A stretch of DNA of 6,439 nt from Pseudomonadota bacterium (GCA_030672465.1 DAOVGJ010000024.1:1-6439), one strand, 5' to 3'. Counted from the first letter of the stretch, positions 1 through 6,068 are shown. Made by a program: numbers and translations. Notes: generated from the letters alone by a model not told the origin.

Positions 1-535
1 TGTTGTCACCGAGGTGATTAATCCTCGGGATGTGGATTTGGTGGCTTCTTACGCTGACATTCTCCAGATTGGGGCCCGAAATGCCCAGAACTTTTCACTC
101 TTGAAAGAGGTAGGACAGGCAAGGAAACCTATCCTCCTGAAGCGGGGAATGATGACCAGTATCGAGGAGTACCTCATGTCAGCGGAGTATATTCTCTCGG
201 AGGGCAATGGGGATGTCATCCTCTGTGAAAGGGGGATCCGAACCTTTGAGACGGCTACCCGCAATACTCTGGACATCAGTGCTGTGCCTGTCCTCAAGAA
301 AAAGACCCACCTTCCGATCATCGTGGATCCGAGTCATGCAGCCGGCCACTGGGAGTATGTCACTCCTCTATCCATGGCCGCCGTGGCTGCGGGGGCGGAT
401 GGCCTGATGATCGAAGTCCACCCCTGGCCGGAAAAGGCCCTTTCCGACGGGAGCCAATCGTTAAAGCCGGATCGATTTCTGAAGCTCATGGAAGATCTGC
501 GACAGATGGCCAGGCTGGTAGGGAGGGATATTTGA
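1..535 (+). CDS. aroF: 3-deoxy-7-phosphoheptulonate (DAHP) synthase, C-terminal part
   Basis: Cytoplasmic enzyme that condenses phosphoenolpyruvate with erythrose 4-phosphate, the first step of the shikimate pathway to aromatic amino acids. The gene is cut by the left window edge: the frame is open from base 2, giving 177 residues, and the stop is TGA at 533-535. A GTG at 14 is an internal valine codon, not the start, because family-typical sequence (VVTEV) precedes it. Visible family motifs, in order, are [25 protein letters not shown], the metal-binding DPSH (326-337), and [12 protein letters not shown] near the C-terminus, which supplies the other metal and substrate contacts. This pattern fits the beta-type (AroA/KDO8P-like) DAHP synthases that are often followed by tyrA. 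The upstream barrel strands, with the metal-ligand cysteine, lie outside the window, as would any N-terminal regulatory domain. What is visible shows no damage. The downstream neighbour is a broken tyrA, so an aromatic operon has lost at least one member. Confidence 0.95.
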   Translation, partial: VVTEVINPRDVDLVASYADILQIGARNAQNFSLLKEVGQARKPILLKRGMMTSIEEYLMSAEYILSEGNGDVILCERGIRTFETATRNTLDISAVPVLKKKTHLPIIVDPSHAAGHWEYVTPLSMAAVAAGADGLMIEVHPWPEKALSDGSQSLKPDRFLKLMEDLRQMARLVGRDI

Positions 536-540
536 CCCTT

Positions 541-556
541 CGAGACAGAAGTCTCG
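541..556 (+). other. 6-bp hairpin just after aroF stop
   Basis: CGAGAC (541-546) and GTCTCG (551-556) form a perfect stem with an AGAA loop, 5 bases after the aroF stop. A CCC/GGG pair (536-538 with 559-561) could lengthen it across a two-base internal mismatch. No run of T follows, so it is not a classical intrinsic terminator. It may protect the mRNA end or be a chance by-product of the deletion that fused aroF to the tyrA remnant. Confidence 0.4.
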
Positions 557-565
557 CTGGGGTAA

Positions 566-908
566 AGGGTTTTCCCAAATCGTCGGGGGCTCAACGTCTT
601 GGTTTGTTCCCCTCTGGAGCACAACCACAAGATGGCGTCAACCCTGGGCATTGTCAATTTTTTCGGAAGGGGGTTTCTGGAAATGGGGCTGATCCAGCAG
701 GCAATAGCAACCCCCTGGTATGAAACCGTCATCGGCATTCTCGAGATCGTTCCAAATGACACGTGGGAGCTCTTCCATGATCTTCAAAACATTCAACCGA
801 TTCGCCGAGGAAATGAGGCGAAAACTCATCGAGTCCTTGGTGGCTGAAATCCAGAAGATTAGTGCTTCGATTCGCAAATACGGGTACGTATTTTTGCAAC
901 TTATTTAG
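566..908 (+). pseudogene. tyrA: Prephenate dehydrogenase (tyrA) remnant: N-terminus deleted, frameshifted
   Basis: Two overlapping frames together spell the C-terminal helical dimerisation domain of TyrA, the NAD-dependent enzyme converting prephenate to hydroxyphenylpyruvate for tyrosine synthesis. The first frame (566 to about 788) contains VLVCSPLEHNHKMA, then FFGRGFLEMGL, IATPWY, and EIVPNDTWELFHDLQ. These match the family pattern of EHD-x-x-MA, GRALxxMGL, IATPSY and NDTWELFxDLQ. The second frame continues with FNRFAEEMRRKLIESL and ends at TAG 906-908. The frames join at the AAAA run at 786-789: removing one A gives an uninterrupted DLQTFNRFAEEM. The whole NAD-binding Rossmann half and its GxGxxG motif are absent, because only about 30 bases separate the aroF stop from the remnant. 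No plausible start or ribosome binding site is present. The expected histidine of the usual THF motif reads as asparagine here (GIVNFF), also consistent with decay. The protein cannot be a working dehydrogenase. The family assignment rests on motif recognition. Confidence 0.75.
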
Positions 909-921
909 CAAATAATGGTCA

Positions 922-965
922 CTCCATTCGGCCCGCCCGCGGCCATGAGCTCGGGCCGAATGGAG
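922..965. repeat. Perfect 14-bp inverted repeat with 16-base loop
   Basis: CTCCATTCGGCCCG (922-935) is exactly complementary to 952-965. The GC-rich stem has no T run after it on either strand, so it is not an intrinsic terminator. The loop (936-951) holds a word that is complementary to 1047-1057. The form resembles the REP-type palindromes scattered between genes in many bacterial genomes. Confidence 0.7.
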
Positions 966-1081
966 CGTTCGACCGAGCCTTTCGGCAGTGAGCGATTCGA
1001 CATGAGCTCGTCGACATGTCTCAAGGCCGATCTGCTCACGCCGAGGGCTCATGGCCGAGGGCAGCACTAAGTCCTGAGTAA

Positions 1082-1103
1082 ATAAGTTCGTCACCGAACT
1101 TAT
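1082..1103. repeat. Perfect 9-bp hairpin, alternative partner of the outer arm
   Basis: ATAAGTTCG (1082-1090) pairs with CGAACTTAT (1095-1103) around a TCAC loop. Seven of its bases (1082-1088) are also the right arm of the outer inverted repeat that pairs with 898-907, so the two structures exclude one another. It is nested in a weaker AGTCCT/AGGACT pair (1070-1075, 1111-1116). Confidence 0.6.
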
Positions 1104-1140
1104 GAATCGAAGGACTAAGGAAAATTCAGAAATTATTCTG

Positions 1141-1170
1141 TTGACTATGTATCTTTTTCTATGTTAGTAA
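1141..1170 (+). promoter_or_regulatory. Candidate sigma-70 promoter for the outer-membrane protein gene
   Basis: TTGACT (1141-1146) is a five-of-six match to the -35 box. About 18 bases on, TAGTAA (1165-1170) is a weak -10 box in a very AT-rich setting. It would give a leader of roughly 60 bases before the ATG at 1236. A small palindrome, CAGAA-ATTA-TTCTG (1127-1140), abuts the -35 box and could be a regulator site, but it is short enough to arise by chance. Confidence 0.45.
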
Positions 1171-1235
1171 ATAACATATTTCGGGCATGAGAATGAGGAG
1201 CAGGTTTGGTGAACGTCTTTTGAGTGGAGGGGACT

Positions 1236-1916
1236 ATGAAACGTCTATACCTTGTTGTGGTGCTGTTCTTTTTTGTCGTTGGATTTTCAGCCATCTCATG
1301 GGCTGAAGGATATCTCCCGCTCCAGGGATCCATTGGCGTCGGAGCTCGTGTTTATGGGGTATTCCCCAAAGGAACCCGCTTCTTGGGTCAAAAACTCGAT
1401 TTTGATAATGAGATAGGAGGAGAGATCAACGTCACCTACCGCTTCCTGAAGTACCTCGCCCTGGAGGCAGGGGTTGGCTATACGGAACTCGATATAAAGA
1501 ATAAGACCTTACAAGTCGAGTGGGCAACAATAGAGGCCCTTCCCATTTATGCCACCCTCCAATTTCGCTGGGTCTCCCGGAAACCAGAGGAACTGAAATG
1601 GATCGTCCCTTATGCCCTCATAGGGGGAGGATATTACATTCTCGAAATCGAGGAAAGCACCGGGTTGAGAAATCTTTGGTTGCCCCTCGGGGTTGGGGTC
1701 GATCTCGATATCGACGATGCCTTCTTCTTCCATGCAGGAGGGGGCTTCGACATTTTCCTGACCAAGCATATCGCCCTCAATTTCGAGGCGAGATACTCGT
1801 GGGCAAAGACGGACGTAGATGAGACGCAACGCGTTGGATCTACAGTTCGGATACTCGGCGATACGATCAAGCTCAATGCCGCATTTCTTGGCGCTGGGTT
1901 CAAATTCTTTTTCTAA
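1236..1916 (+). CDS. Outer-membrane beta-barrel protein with signal peptide
   Basis: Predicted secreted protein of 226 residues. Residues 1-23 form a classical Sec signal peptide: MKR, then a hydrophobic core rich in V, L and F, then a SWA cleavage site before EGY. The mature part alternates polar and hydrophobic or aromatic residues in about eight stretches, such as GSIGVGARVYGVF, GGEINVTYRF, LALEAGVGYTEL, IVPYALIGGGYYIL and LPLGVGVDLDI. It ends in GAGFKFFF, a terminal phenylalanine typical of the signal read by the BAM outer-membrane assembly machinery. Size and pattern fit small eight-stranded barrels (OmpW or OmpA-like, outer-membrane beta-barrel superfamily), but I cannot name the family or ligand. 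The ATG at 1236 is chosen because GGAGG (1226-1230) lies 5 bases upstream; a GTG at 1224 overlaps that site and would spoil the signal peptide. It appears to be a single-gene unit between a palindromic region and a terminator. Confidence 0.85.
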   Translation: MKRLYLVVVLFFFVVGFSAISWAEGYLPLQGSIGVGARVYGVFPKGTRFLGQKLDFDNEIGGEINVTYRFLKYLALEAGVGYTELDIKNKTLQVEWATIEALPIYATLQFRWVSRKPEELKWIVPYALIGGGYYILEIEESTGLRNLWLPLGVGVDLDIDDAFFFHAGGGFDIFLTKHIALNFEARYSWAKTDVDETQRVGSTVRILGDTIKLNAAFLGAGFKFFF

Positions 1917-1947
1917 GCAAAAAAGCGCCATCTCGAAAAGAATTGAA

Positions 1948-1974
1948 AAAAGCAGGGTTCATGGCCCTGCTTTT
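1948..1974. terminator. Bidirectional intrinsic terminator between convergent genes
   Basis: AAAAGCAGGG (1948-1957) pairs perfectly with CCCTGCTTTT (1965-1974) around a 7-base loop. T follows the stem on the plus strand, and six A precede the GCAGGG core (1946-1951), which gives a U tract on the minus strand. The hairpin lies 31 bases after the outer-membrane protein stop and 29 bases beyond the MerR gene stop, so it can end both transcripts. Confidence 0.85.
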
Positions 1975-2003
1975 CCGTAAGTGGTGACCTAAGGCTCTGA
2001 TTA

Positions 2004-2381
2004 CTATTCCAGGGATCGGGTGATTTCCTTTAACCCCTTTTTGATCTCCATTAATATCCTTTTATAAGCTTCCTCATTAACTGGGAGGCCCATTTGCTTC
2101 GCGTTATCGGTGGAACCCTTTATCCTCCTCTTGGCACCGGAGATGGTGAATAAATCCTCGTATAATAATTTCTTGATTCTGAAAATGATCTCGATATCCT
2201 TTTTCCGATATAACCTCTGCAAGGATCGACTCTTATAGGGTTTTATCTCCTTGAACTCCGATTCCCAATACCTCAAAACGTGTGTTTTAACGCCCGTGAT
2301 TTTGCTCACCTCCCCGATTTTGTAGTAGAGTTTATCGGGGATTGATTGACCTAATCCCTTCTCTTCCTCCCCTCGTTTCAA
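2004..2381 (-). CDS. Small MerR-family transcriptional regulator
   Basis: Predicted cytoplasmic DNA-binding protein of 125 residues. Residues 19-60 are a MerR winged helix-turn-helix: YYKIGEVSKITGVKTHVLRYWE is the recognition helix-turn-helix region, with the typical LRYWE, followed by the wing SRSLQRLYRKKDIE. Residues 61-90 (IIFRIKKLLYEDLFTISGAKRRI) match the helix after the wing. The remaining 35 residues form a short, charged helical tail rather than an effector-binding domain, so no metal or drug ligand can be proposed. The start is a TTG at 2379-2381, preceded by GGGGTGAT, a good Shine-Dalgarno with suitable spacing; no ATG or GTG lies in frame before the conserved domain. It sits 28 bases after ihfA and is probably co-transcribed. 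A small MerR protein next to ihfA is a recurring arrangement in deltaproteobacteria, but its target is unknown to me. Confidence 0.88.
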   Translation of the reverse strand: MKRGEEEKGLGQSIPDKLYYKIGEVSKITGVKTHVLRYWESEFKEIKPYKSRSLQRLYRKKDIEIIFRIKKLLYEDLFTISGAKRRIKGSTDNAKQMGLPVNEEAYKRILMEIKKGLKEITRSLE

Positions 2382-2409
2382 ATATCACCCCGGGTAAATT
2401 AAAGGGCCC

Positions 2410-2685
2410 CTAACGGTTTAGCTCGTTCTTTAAGACCTGCGATGGCTTAAAGCTCAGAATCTTTCTCGAAGAAATCTCGATATCATCGCCCGTTTGTGGG
2501 TTTCGACCCCTTCGGGACCTCTTGCTCCTCACAACAAAATTCCCAAAGCCGGAAATCTTTACCTTCTCCCCCCGTTCCAGGGCCTCCTTCAGGATGTCGA
2601 AGATGGTCTCAACAACCCGCACGGCTTCTTTCTTTGAAAATCCAACCTTTTCATAGACGCTACTAACGATATCGGCTTTGGTCAT
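2410..2685 (-). CDS. ihfA: Integration host factor subunit alpha (IHF/HU family)
   Basis: A 91-residue nucleoid protein that, as a dimer, binds the minor groove and bends DNA sharply in recombination, replication and transcription. The family layout is complete: an N-terminal helical dimer part (1-40, starting MTKADIV), the signature KISGFGNFVV (43-52), and the beta arm with GRNPQTGDDIEI. Its proline (residue 63) is the residue that intercalates DNA. The C-terminal helix SFKPSQVLKNELN follows. Length is normal for the family (90-100). Its position between the L20 gene and a MerR gene is the usual place of ihfA, which favours IHF alpha over HU, though a HU-like homodimer cannot be excluded from sequence alone. 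The ATG at 2683-2685 has an excellent AAAGGAGGGTGATCG leader. A 127-base gap separates it from rplT, where pheS and pheT sit in many relatives. Confidence 0.92.
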   Translation of the reverse strand: MTKADIVSSVYEKVGFSKKEAVRVVETIFDILKEALERGEKVKISGFGNFVVRSKRSRRGRNPQTGDDIEISSRKILSFKPSQVLKNELNR

Positions 2686-2739
2686 CGATCACCCTCCTTT
2701 CTCAGTCCTCGCTCAAGGAACTAACAGAGATGTCTCCCT

Positions 2740-2767
2740 CTTATCACCTTTTGGGTATCCGAATCAA
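2740..2767 (-). promoter_or_regulatory. Weak candidate promoter for ihfA-merR
   Basis: On the minus strand, TTGATT (2762-2767) is followed after 16 bases by GATAAG (2740-2745), with four matches to each consensus box. It would start transcription about 50 bases before the ihfA ATG. The match is modest. It is listed because the gap left by the missing pheST genes would otherwise place ihfA at the distal end of the ribosomal-protein transcript. Confidence 0.3.
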
Positions 2768-2769
2768 GG

Positions 2770-2796
2770 AAAAAACGAAAAACGAGGGAATTTCGT
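2770..2796 (-). terminator. Weak possible terminator after rplT
   Basis: On the minus strand, ACGAAA (2791-2796) can pair with TTTCGT (2775-2780) around a 10-base loop, followed by a run of T (2770-2774). The stem is short and AT-rich, so it would terminate poorly; read-through into ihfA is likely. Confidence 0.25.
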
Positions 2797-2812
2797 CTTA
2801 TAGGAAACCTTA

Positions 2813-3166
2813 TCAAAGATGTTCCTTGGCCAATTGAGCTATTTTGGTAAATCCCGCCGGATCGGAGACGGCTAGATCCGATAATATTTTTCGATCAATG
2901 GATACCTTTGCCCTCCCCAATCCATTGATAAATTGACTGTAGGAAAGTCCGTTCAATCTTGCAGCGGCATTAATCCTGATGATCCACAGTTGTCTAAACT
3001 CCCTCTTCCTGACCTTCCTATCCCTGTAAGCGTAATGCATGGCACGGTTTACGGCCTCGGTGGCGCTTCGGAAGAGCCTTCCCCTGCCCCCCCGATACCC
3101 CGTGGCCATTTTTAAGACCTTTTTCCTCCGCCTGCGGCCCCTCGTCCCGCGTATTACCCTTGCCAT
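2813..3166 (-). CDS. rplT: 50S ribosomal protein L20
   Basis: A 117-residue protein of the large ribosomal subunit that binds 23S rRNA early in assembly. In E. coli and B. subtilis it also represses its own operon by binding the rpmI-rplT mRNA. The highly basic N-terminal extension ([20 protein letters not shown]) and the family core are present: [25 protein letters not shown] is interrupted by no change, then [11 protein letters not shown] and [10 protein letters not shown]. Length is typical (117-119). The ATG at 3164-3166 follows AAGGAGG with 7 bases between. It lies 44 bases after rpmI in the standard infC-rpmI-rplT order and is certainly co-expressed with it. Confidence 0.98.
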   Translation of the reverse strand: MARVIRGTRGRRRRKKVLKMATGYRGGRGRLFRSATEAVNRAMHYAYRDRKVRKREFRQLWIIRINAAARLNGLSYSQFINGLGRAKVSIDRKILSDLAVSDPAGFTKIAQLAKEHL

Positions 3167-3210
3167 GGCATTCCTCCTTCTGCCCGGCCACCATTGTCCC
3201 GAACAAATCC

Positions 3211-3408
3211 CTACGCATAGGGAATCAATTTCTTTATGGCCTTCAAGTTGGTTTTGTCCACGAAGGTGGAGGCCCTCAGGTTCCTCTTCCTCTTCGGGCT
3301 TTTTTTCGTTAAGATATGACTCGCAAAGGCCTTTTTCCTCCTCACCTTACCGCTGGACGTCTTTCTGAACCGTTTCGCTGCCCCTCTGTTCGTCTTTATT
3401 TTCGGCAC
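3211..3408 (-). CDS. rpmI: 50S ribosomal protein L35
   Basis: A 65-residue, very basic large-subunit ribosomal protein. The family pattern is complete: [13 protein letters not shown] at the N-terminus, [24 protein letters not shown], and the C-terminal KKLIPY. The start is a GTG at 3406-3408, directly before the conserved PKIKT, with AGGAG 7 bases upstream. The open frame runs further upstream to 3522 over the end of infC, but that extension has no L35 character. The GTG start may lower its yield relative to rplT, or matter for translational coupling. The 85-base gap after infC holds a strong hairpin (3435-3457), the region where L20 feedback acts in other bacteria. Confidence 0.97.
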   Translation of the reverse strand: MPKIKTNRGAAKRFRKTSSGKVRRKKAFASHILTKKSPKRKRNLRASTFVDKTNLKAIKKLIPYA

Positions 3409-3434
3409 ACCTTCACTCCTTCTGCTTTGTTCCT

Positions 3435-3457
3435 CCCTCTCAAAGGGCACGAGAGGG
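3435..3457 (-). promoter_or_regulatory. 7-bp hairpin in the rpmI leader, possible L20 control site
   Basis: On the minus strand CCCTCTC (3451-3457) pairs perfectly with GAGAGGG (3435-3441) around a 9-base loop. The hairpin ends 26 bases before the rpmI GTG. No T run follows, so it is not a terminator. L20 is known to bind leader RNA ahead of rpmI in several phyla; the place fits, but I cannot show the specific L20-binding features here. Confidence 0.4.
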
Positions 3458-3493
3458 TGAAAACATCCTTGAAATCCGAAAACATACCCGGAC

Positions 3494-4051
3494 TTAATCG
3501 GCCGAGCTTCGGCTCTTAGCACTTTGAATCGGGGCGAGGATCATGTTCATAGCCCTTCCCTCTCGCCTGGGAGCCTGCTCAACTACACCACATTCCTTGG
3601 TAAAGTCAATGACCCGGTTCAAGATTTTCTCCCCGATATCGGAATGCATGATCTCCCTTCCCCTAAATATCATGGAGACTTTGACCTTGTTCCCCTCCTT
3701 GAGGAATTGCTCCATGTGCCGGACTTTAAACTGAAAATCATGCTCGTCTGTCTTCGGCCTCAACTTGATTTCTTTCAGGTGGATGGTCACCTGTTTCTTT
3801 CTCGACTCTTGGCTCTTCTTGCTCTGCTCATATTTAAATTTCCCGTAATCCATAATCCGGCAGACAGGGGGATCCGACTTGGTCGCGACTTCCACTAAAT
3901 CCAAATCCATTTCCATCGCAGTATTTAAAGCATCATCCAAGGATATGATGCCCAATTGTTTTCCGTCGGGATCTATTACCCGGACTTCCCTGGCCCTAAT
4001 CCGCCTGTTAACCCTTACTTCGTGTCGTGCCTCTTTCCCTTGCTTTTTGAT
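3494..4051 (-). CDS. infC: Translation initiation factor IF-3, probable ATC start
   Basis: IF3 binds the 30S subunit, keeps it apart from 50S, and checks the initiator tRNA and start codon. Both domains are complete. The N-domain runs from [13 protein letters not shown] through [20 protein letters not shown] and [16 protein letters not shown]. After a lysine-rich linker comes the C-domain: [14 protein letters not shown], the signature [15 protein letters not shown], and [17 protein letters not shown]. The usual-codon frame begins at a GTG (4061-4063), but that codon lies inside the Shine-Dalgarno TAAGGAGGTG, so it cannot be used efficiently. The next plausible start is ATC at 4049-4051, 11 bases after GGAGG, giving 185 residues beginning KKQGKEAR, close to the N-terminal spacing of E. 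coli IF3, which starts at AUU. The alternative start is GTG at 4063 (189 residues). It lies about 34 bases after thrS, in the same operon. Confidence 0.95.
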   Translation of the reverse strand: MKKQGKEARHEVRVNRRIRAREVRVIDPDGKQLGIISLDDALNTAMEMDLDLVEVATKSDPPVCRIMDYGKFKYEQSKKSQESRKKQVTIHLKEIKLRPKTDEHDFQFKVRHMEQFLKEGNKVKVSMIFRGREIMHSDIGEKILNRVIDFTKECGVVEQAPRREGRAMNMILAPIQSAKSRSSAD

Positions 4052-4060
4052 TTTCCTTCC

Positions 4061-4070
4061 CACCTCCTTA
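4061..4070 (-). promoter_or_regulatory. Near-perfect Shine-Dalgarno of infC that decides its start
   Basis: TAAGGAGGTG on the minus strand matches ten bases in a row of the anti-Shine-Dalgarno complement. It physically contains the GTG that would otherwise be called the infC start. Between it and the IF3 domain, the only codon of the kind infC genes use is ATC at 4049-4051. An in-frame ATT overlapping the thrS stop (4088-4090) lies upstream of this site and lacks a ribosome binding site of its own. Confidence 0.75.
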
Positions 4071-4085
4071 CAATGGTCTTCGCTT

Positions 4086-6002
4086 TTAATCCTCTGTTTC
4101 GATGAGGCATTCCCTCTCTACCATAGCGACAAATTCACCCACCTTCATGCTCCTTAACTGCTCCCCCGTTCTCATCCGAGGAGAGATGGTACTGGTTTTC
4201 TCTTCCCGGCCCCCGATAACCAGCATATAGGGAATTTTCATGAGCTGGGCTTCCCTGACTTTCAGTCCCAGCTTCTCATTCCTGAAGTCCTTCTCCACCC
4301 GAACCCCCTTATCGAGTAAGGAGCGAAAAACCTTCTCTGCGTACGGAATGCTCTTATCGGTGATCGTCAAGAGGATGGCCTGAACGGGTGCGAGCCAAGT
4401 GGGAAATGCGCCCCCATAATGCTCTATCAGGACACCGATAAATCTTTCCAACGTTCCAATGATCGTCCTATGAAGCATTACAGGGCGGTTCCTTTCCCCG
4501 TTTTTCCCGATATAATAGAGGTCGAACCGTTCGGGTAAGGTAAAATCACACTGGATTGTCGCACATTGCCAATGTCTCCCCAAGGCATCCTCAAGCTTGA
4601 CATCGATCTTTGGACCATAAAAGGCACCTTCTCCTTCATTGATGCTATAGGGCAACCCCTTATCTTTCATGGCCTGAAATAATGCGGCGGTTGCCCTTTC
4701 CCAATCTTGATCGGTTCCGATGGATTTCTCTGGCCGAGTGCTGATCTCCATATTGTAATGAAAGCCAAATACCCGCATGAAATCGATAACCAATTCGATG
4801 ATACCCTTTATCTCGTCGTTCAATTGATCGGGCCTGCACAGGATATGAGCATCATCTTGTGTGAATTCCCTGACCCTCAACAGGCCGTGCAGGACACCAC
4901 TCCTTTCGTGCCGATGCACCTTCCCCAGTTCGAAATACCTTATGGGCAAATCCCGATAACTCCGGATTTTGGACTTAAAGATCAGCATATGGGCAAGGCA
5001 ATTCATCGGTTTTAGGGCATATTCTCCCTCTTCTACCCTGGTAAAATACATAAGCTCCCGATAATTCTCAAGGTGTCCGGACTTCTCCCATAATTCCCTC
5101 TTCAGAATCTGAGGGCCCATGACGATGTGGTACCCCCGTCTTAGGTGCTCCTTCTTCTCGAAATCCTCTATGATTGTCCTGAGAAGCGCCCCCTTGGGAT
5201 GATAGATTACCAATCCGGCTCCAGCCTCTTCGTTGATACTGAATAGGTCTAACTCCCTGCCCAATTTCCGATGGTCACGCCTTTGAGCCTCCTCTATCTT
5301 TTCGATGTAATCCTCGAGGGAACCCTGGTCGGCAAATGCCGTTCCGTAAATCCTTTGCAACATTTTGTTCCGTTCGTCCCCCCTCCAGTACGCCCCTGCT
5401 ATGCTGAGAAGTTTATGGGCCTTGATTTTCCCCGTCGACGGGATATGGGGGCCCCGACAAAGGTCTACGAAATCGCCTGATCGATAGATGGAGACGAGTT
5501 CGTCATCTAATTCCTCTAATATTTCGACCTTATAGGTTTCCCCTTGCCCTTCAAATAGCTTAATGGCCTCGGCTTTGGAAATTTCTTCCCGAATAAAGGG
5601 AATATCTCGCTTGATGAGCTCGGCCATCTTCTCCTCGATCCGGGAAAGGTCATCGGGAGTAAAGGACCCTTCGTAGTCGAAATCATAGTAAAATCCTTTT
5701 TCGATGGCAGGGCCGATGGAGACTTTAACCCCTTTATAGAGCTCCTTGACGGCATAAGCCATTACGTGGGAGGTGCTATGCCGTAAGATATTCAGTCCAT
5801 CCTCGGAATCCAAGGTGACAAAATCCAGGGAGCCGGAATGTTCCACAGGAGTATTCAGATCGACCAGCTGTCCGTCTATTCTCCCCGCTACGAGTTGATC
5901 CACGGAATCTTTTCCCAATGCCTTTGCCAATTCTGCACTGGTCGTGTCCTTATTTACTCGCCGTTTGGACCCGTCCGACATGGTAATCGTTATCTGCTCC
6001 AT
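4086..6002 (-). CDS. thrS: Threonyl-tRNA synthetase
   Basis: Class II aminoacyl-tRNA synthetase that activates threonine with ATP, loads it on tRNA-Thr, and removes misloaded serine. It has 638 residues, close to the 642 of E. coli, with all domains: TGS (1-65), the editing domain with HSTSH (H75, H79) and C182/H186 in DLCRGPH, the catalytic core (about 245-535), and the anticodon-binding domain (about 536-638). The zinc ligands that read threonine are present: C335 (KPMNC), H386 (DDAH) and H511 (LHRT). Motif 2 is around [13 protein letters not shown], and motif 3 is [10 protein letters not shown]. The start is taken as ATG at 6000-6002, where [11 protein letters not shown] begins the TGS domain. 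The open frame extends to 6080, but those 26 codons run through the hairpin at 6028-6068 and show no family sequence. The ribosome binding site is weak (GGGAAG about 12 bases before the ATG), and TTTCTT-GGG-AAGAAA can fold over it. Confidence 0.97.
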   Translation of the reverse strand: MEQITITMSDGSKRRVNKDTTSAELAKALGKDSVDQLVAGRIDGQLVDLNTPVEHSGSLDFVTLDSEDGLNILRHSTSHVMAYAVKELYKGVKVSIGPAIEKGFYYDFDYEGSFTPDDLSRIEEKMAELIKRDIPFIREEISKAEAIKLFEGQGETYKVEILEELDDELVSIYRSGDFVDLCRGPHIPSTGKIKAHKLLSIAGAYWRGDERNKMLQRIYGTAFADQGSLEDYIEKIEEAQRRDHRKLGRELDLFSINEEAGAGLVIYHPKGALLRTIIEDFEKKEHLRRGYHIVMGPQILKRELWEKSGHLENYRELMYFTRVEEGEYALKPMNCLAHMLIFKSKIRSYRDLPIRYFELGKVHRHERSGVLHGLLRVREFTQDDAHILCRPDQLNDEIKGIIELVIDFMRVFGFHYNMEISTRPEKSIGTDQDWERATAALFQAMKDKGLPYSINEGEGAFYGPKIDVKLEDALGRHWQCATIQCDFTLPERFDLYYIGKNGERNRPVMLHRTIIGTLERFIGVLIEHYGGAFPTWLAPVQAILLTITDKSIPYAEKVFRSLLDKGVRVEKDFRNEKLGLKVREAQLMKIPYMLVIGGREEKTSTISPRMRTGEQLRSMKVGEFVAMVERECLIETED

Positions 6003-6027
6003 ACTTTTTTTCTTCCCAAGAAAGCAA

Positions 6028-6068
6028 GAAAAGGCATCATTATCGGGCCTCGCTAATGATGCCTTTTC
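6028..6068 (-). terminator. Perfect 15-bp hairpin between tRNA-Val and thrS, terminator or attenuator
   Basis: GAAAAGGCATCATTA and TAATGATGCCTTTTC form a perfect 15-bp stem around an 11-base loop. On the minus strand the stem ends in CCTTTTC, followed by TTGCTTTCTT, a fair U-rich tail. It lies 64 bases after the tRNA-Val gene and 25 bases before the thrS ATG. It most simply ends the tRNA transcript. Because no strong separate thrS promoter is seen after it, partial read-through could set the thrS level. The stem is nearly symmetrical, so it could also act on the plus strand. Confidence 0.65.

Larger units (their letters stand above)
898..1116. repeat. Nested inverted-repeat element, MITE-like or structured RNA
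   Basis: A gene-free stretch packed with complementary words. An outer pair of perfect 10-bp arms, AACTTATTTA (898-907) and TAAATAAGTT (1079-1088), bounds about 191 bp. Inside are a 14-bp hairpin (922-965) and the arms GGC-A-GTGAGC (984-993) with GCTCAC-GCC (1034-1042), which enclose GACATG/CATGTC (999-1020). The 11-bp word CGGCCATGAGC (940-950) lies in the loop of the first hairpin and is complementary to 1047-1057. Direct repeats CATGAGCTCG (944-953, 1001-1010) and CCGAGGG (1041-1047, 1055-1061) are also present. A last unit, AGTCCT (1070-1075) with AGGACT (1111-1116), encloses the hairpin 1082-1103. No transposase and no clear target-site duplication were seen. It could be a small non-autonomous mobile element, a cluster of REP-like palindromes or a folded RNA. 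Confidence 0.5.

Noticed and set aside
532..723. Open frame starting at the TTG that overlaps the aroF stop, as a separate small gene
   Set aside because: Its translation has no family character, and the overlapping frame from 566 carries recognisable TyrA motifs. It is a shadow frame over the pseudogene.
729..1094. Minus-strand 121-codon open frame over the tyrA remnant and the palindromic element
   Set aside because: It is low in recognisable structure and rich in Arg/Glu/Ser from palindromic GC words. It opposes the tyrA remnant and has no ribosome binding site.
898..1116. CRISPR array
   Set aside because: The repeats are short palindromes and unevenly spaced. There is no regular repeat-spacer pattern and no cas gene in the window.
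3409..3522. N-terminal extension of rpmI overlapping infC
   Set aside because: L35 begins at PKIKT. The GTG at 3408 has a good Shine-Dalgarno, and the extension overlaps infC coding sequence.
4088..4090. ATT overlapping the thrS stop as the infC start
   Set aside because: It is in frame, but the strong Shine-Dalgarno lies downstream of it and there is no good ribosome binding site before it.
6028..6068. T-box leader or E. coli-type ThrRS operator upstream of thrS
   Set aside because: No T-box consensus or threonine specifier region was seen, and the hairpin loop does not carry an anticodon-like CGU or GGU.
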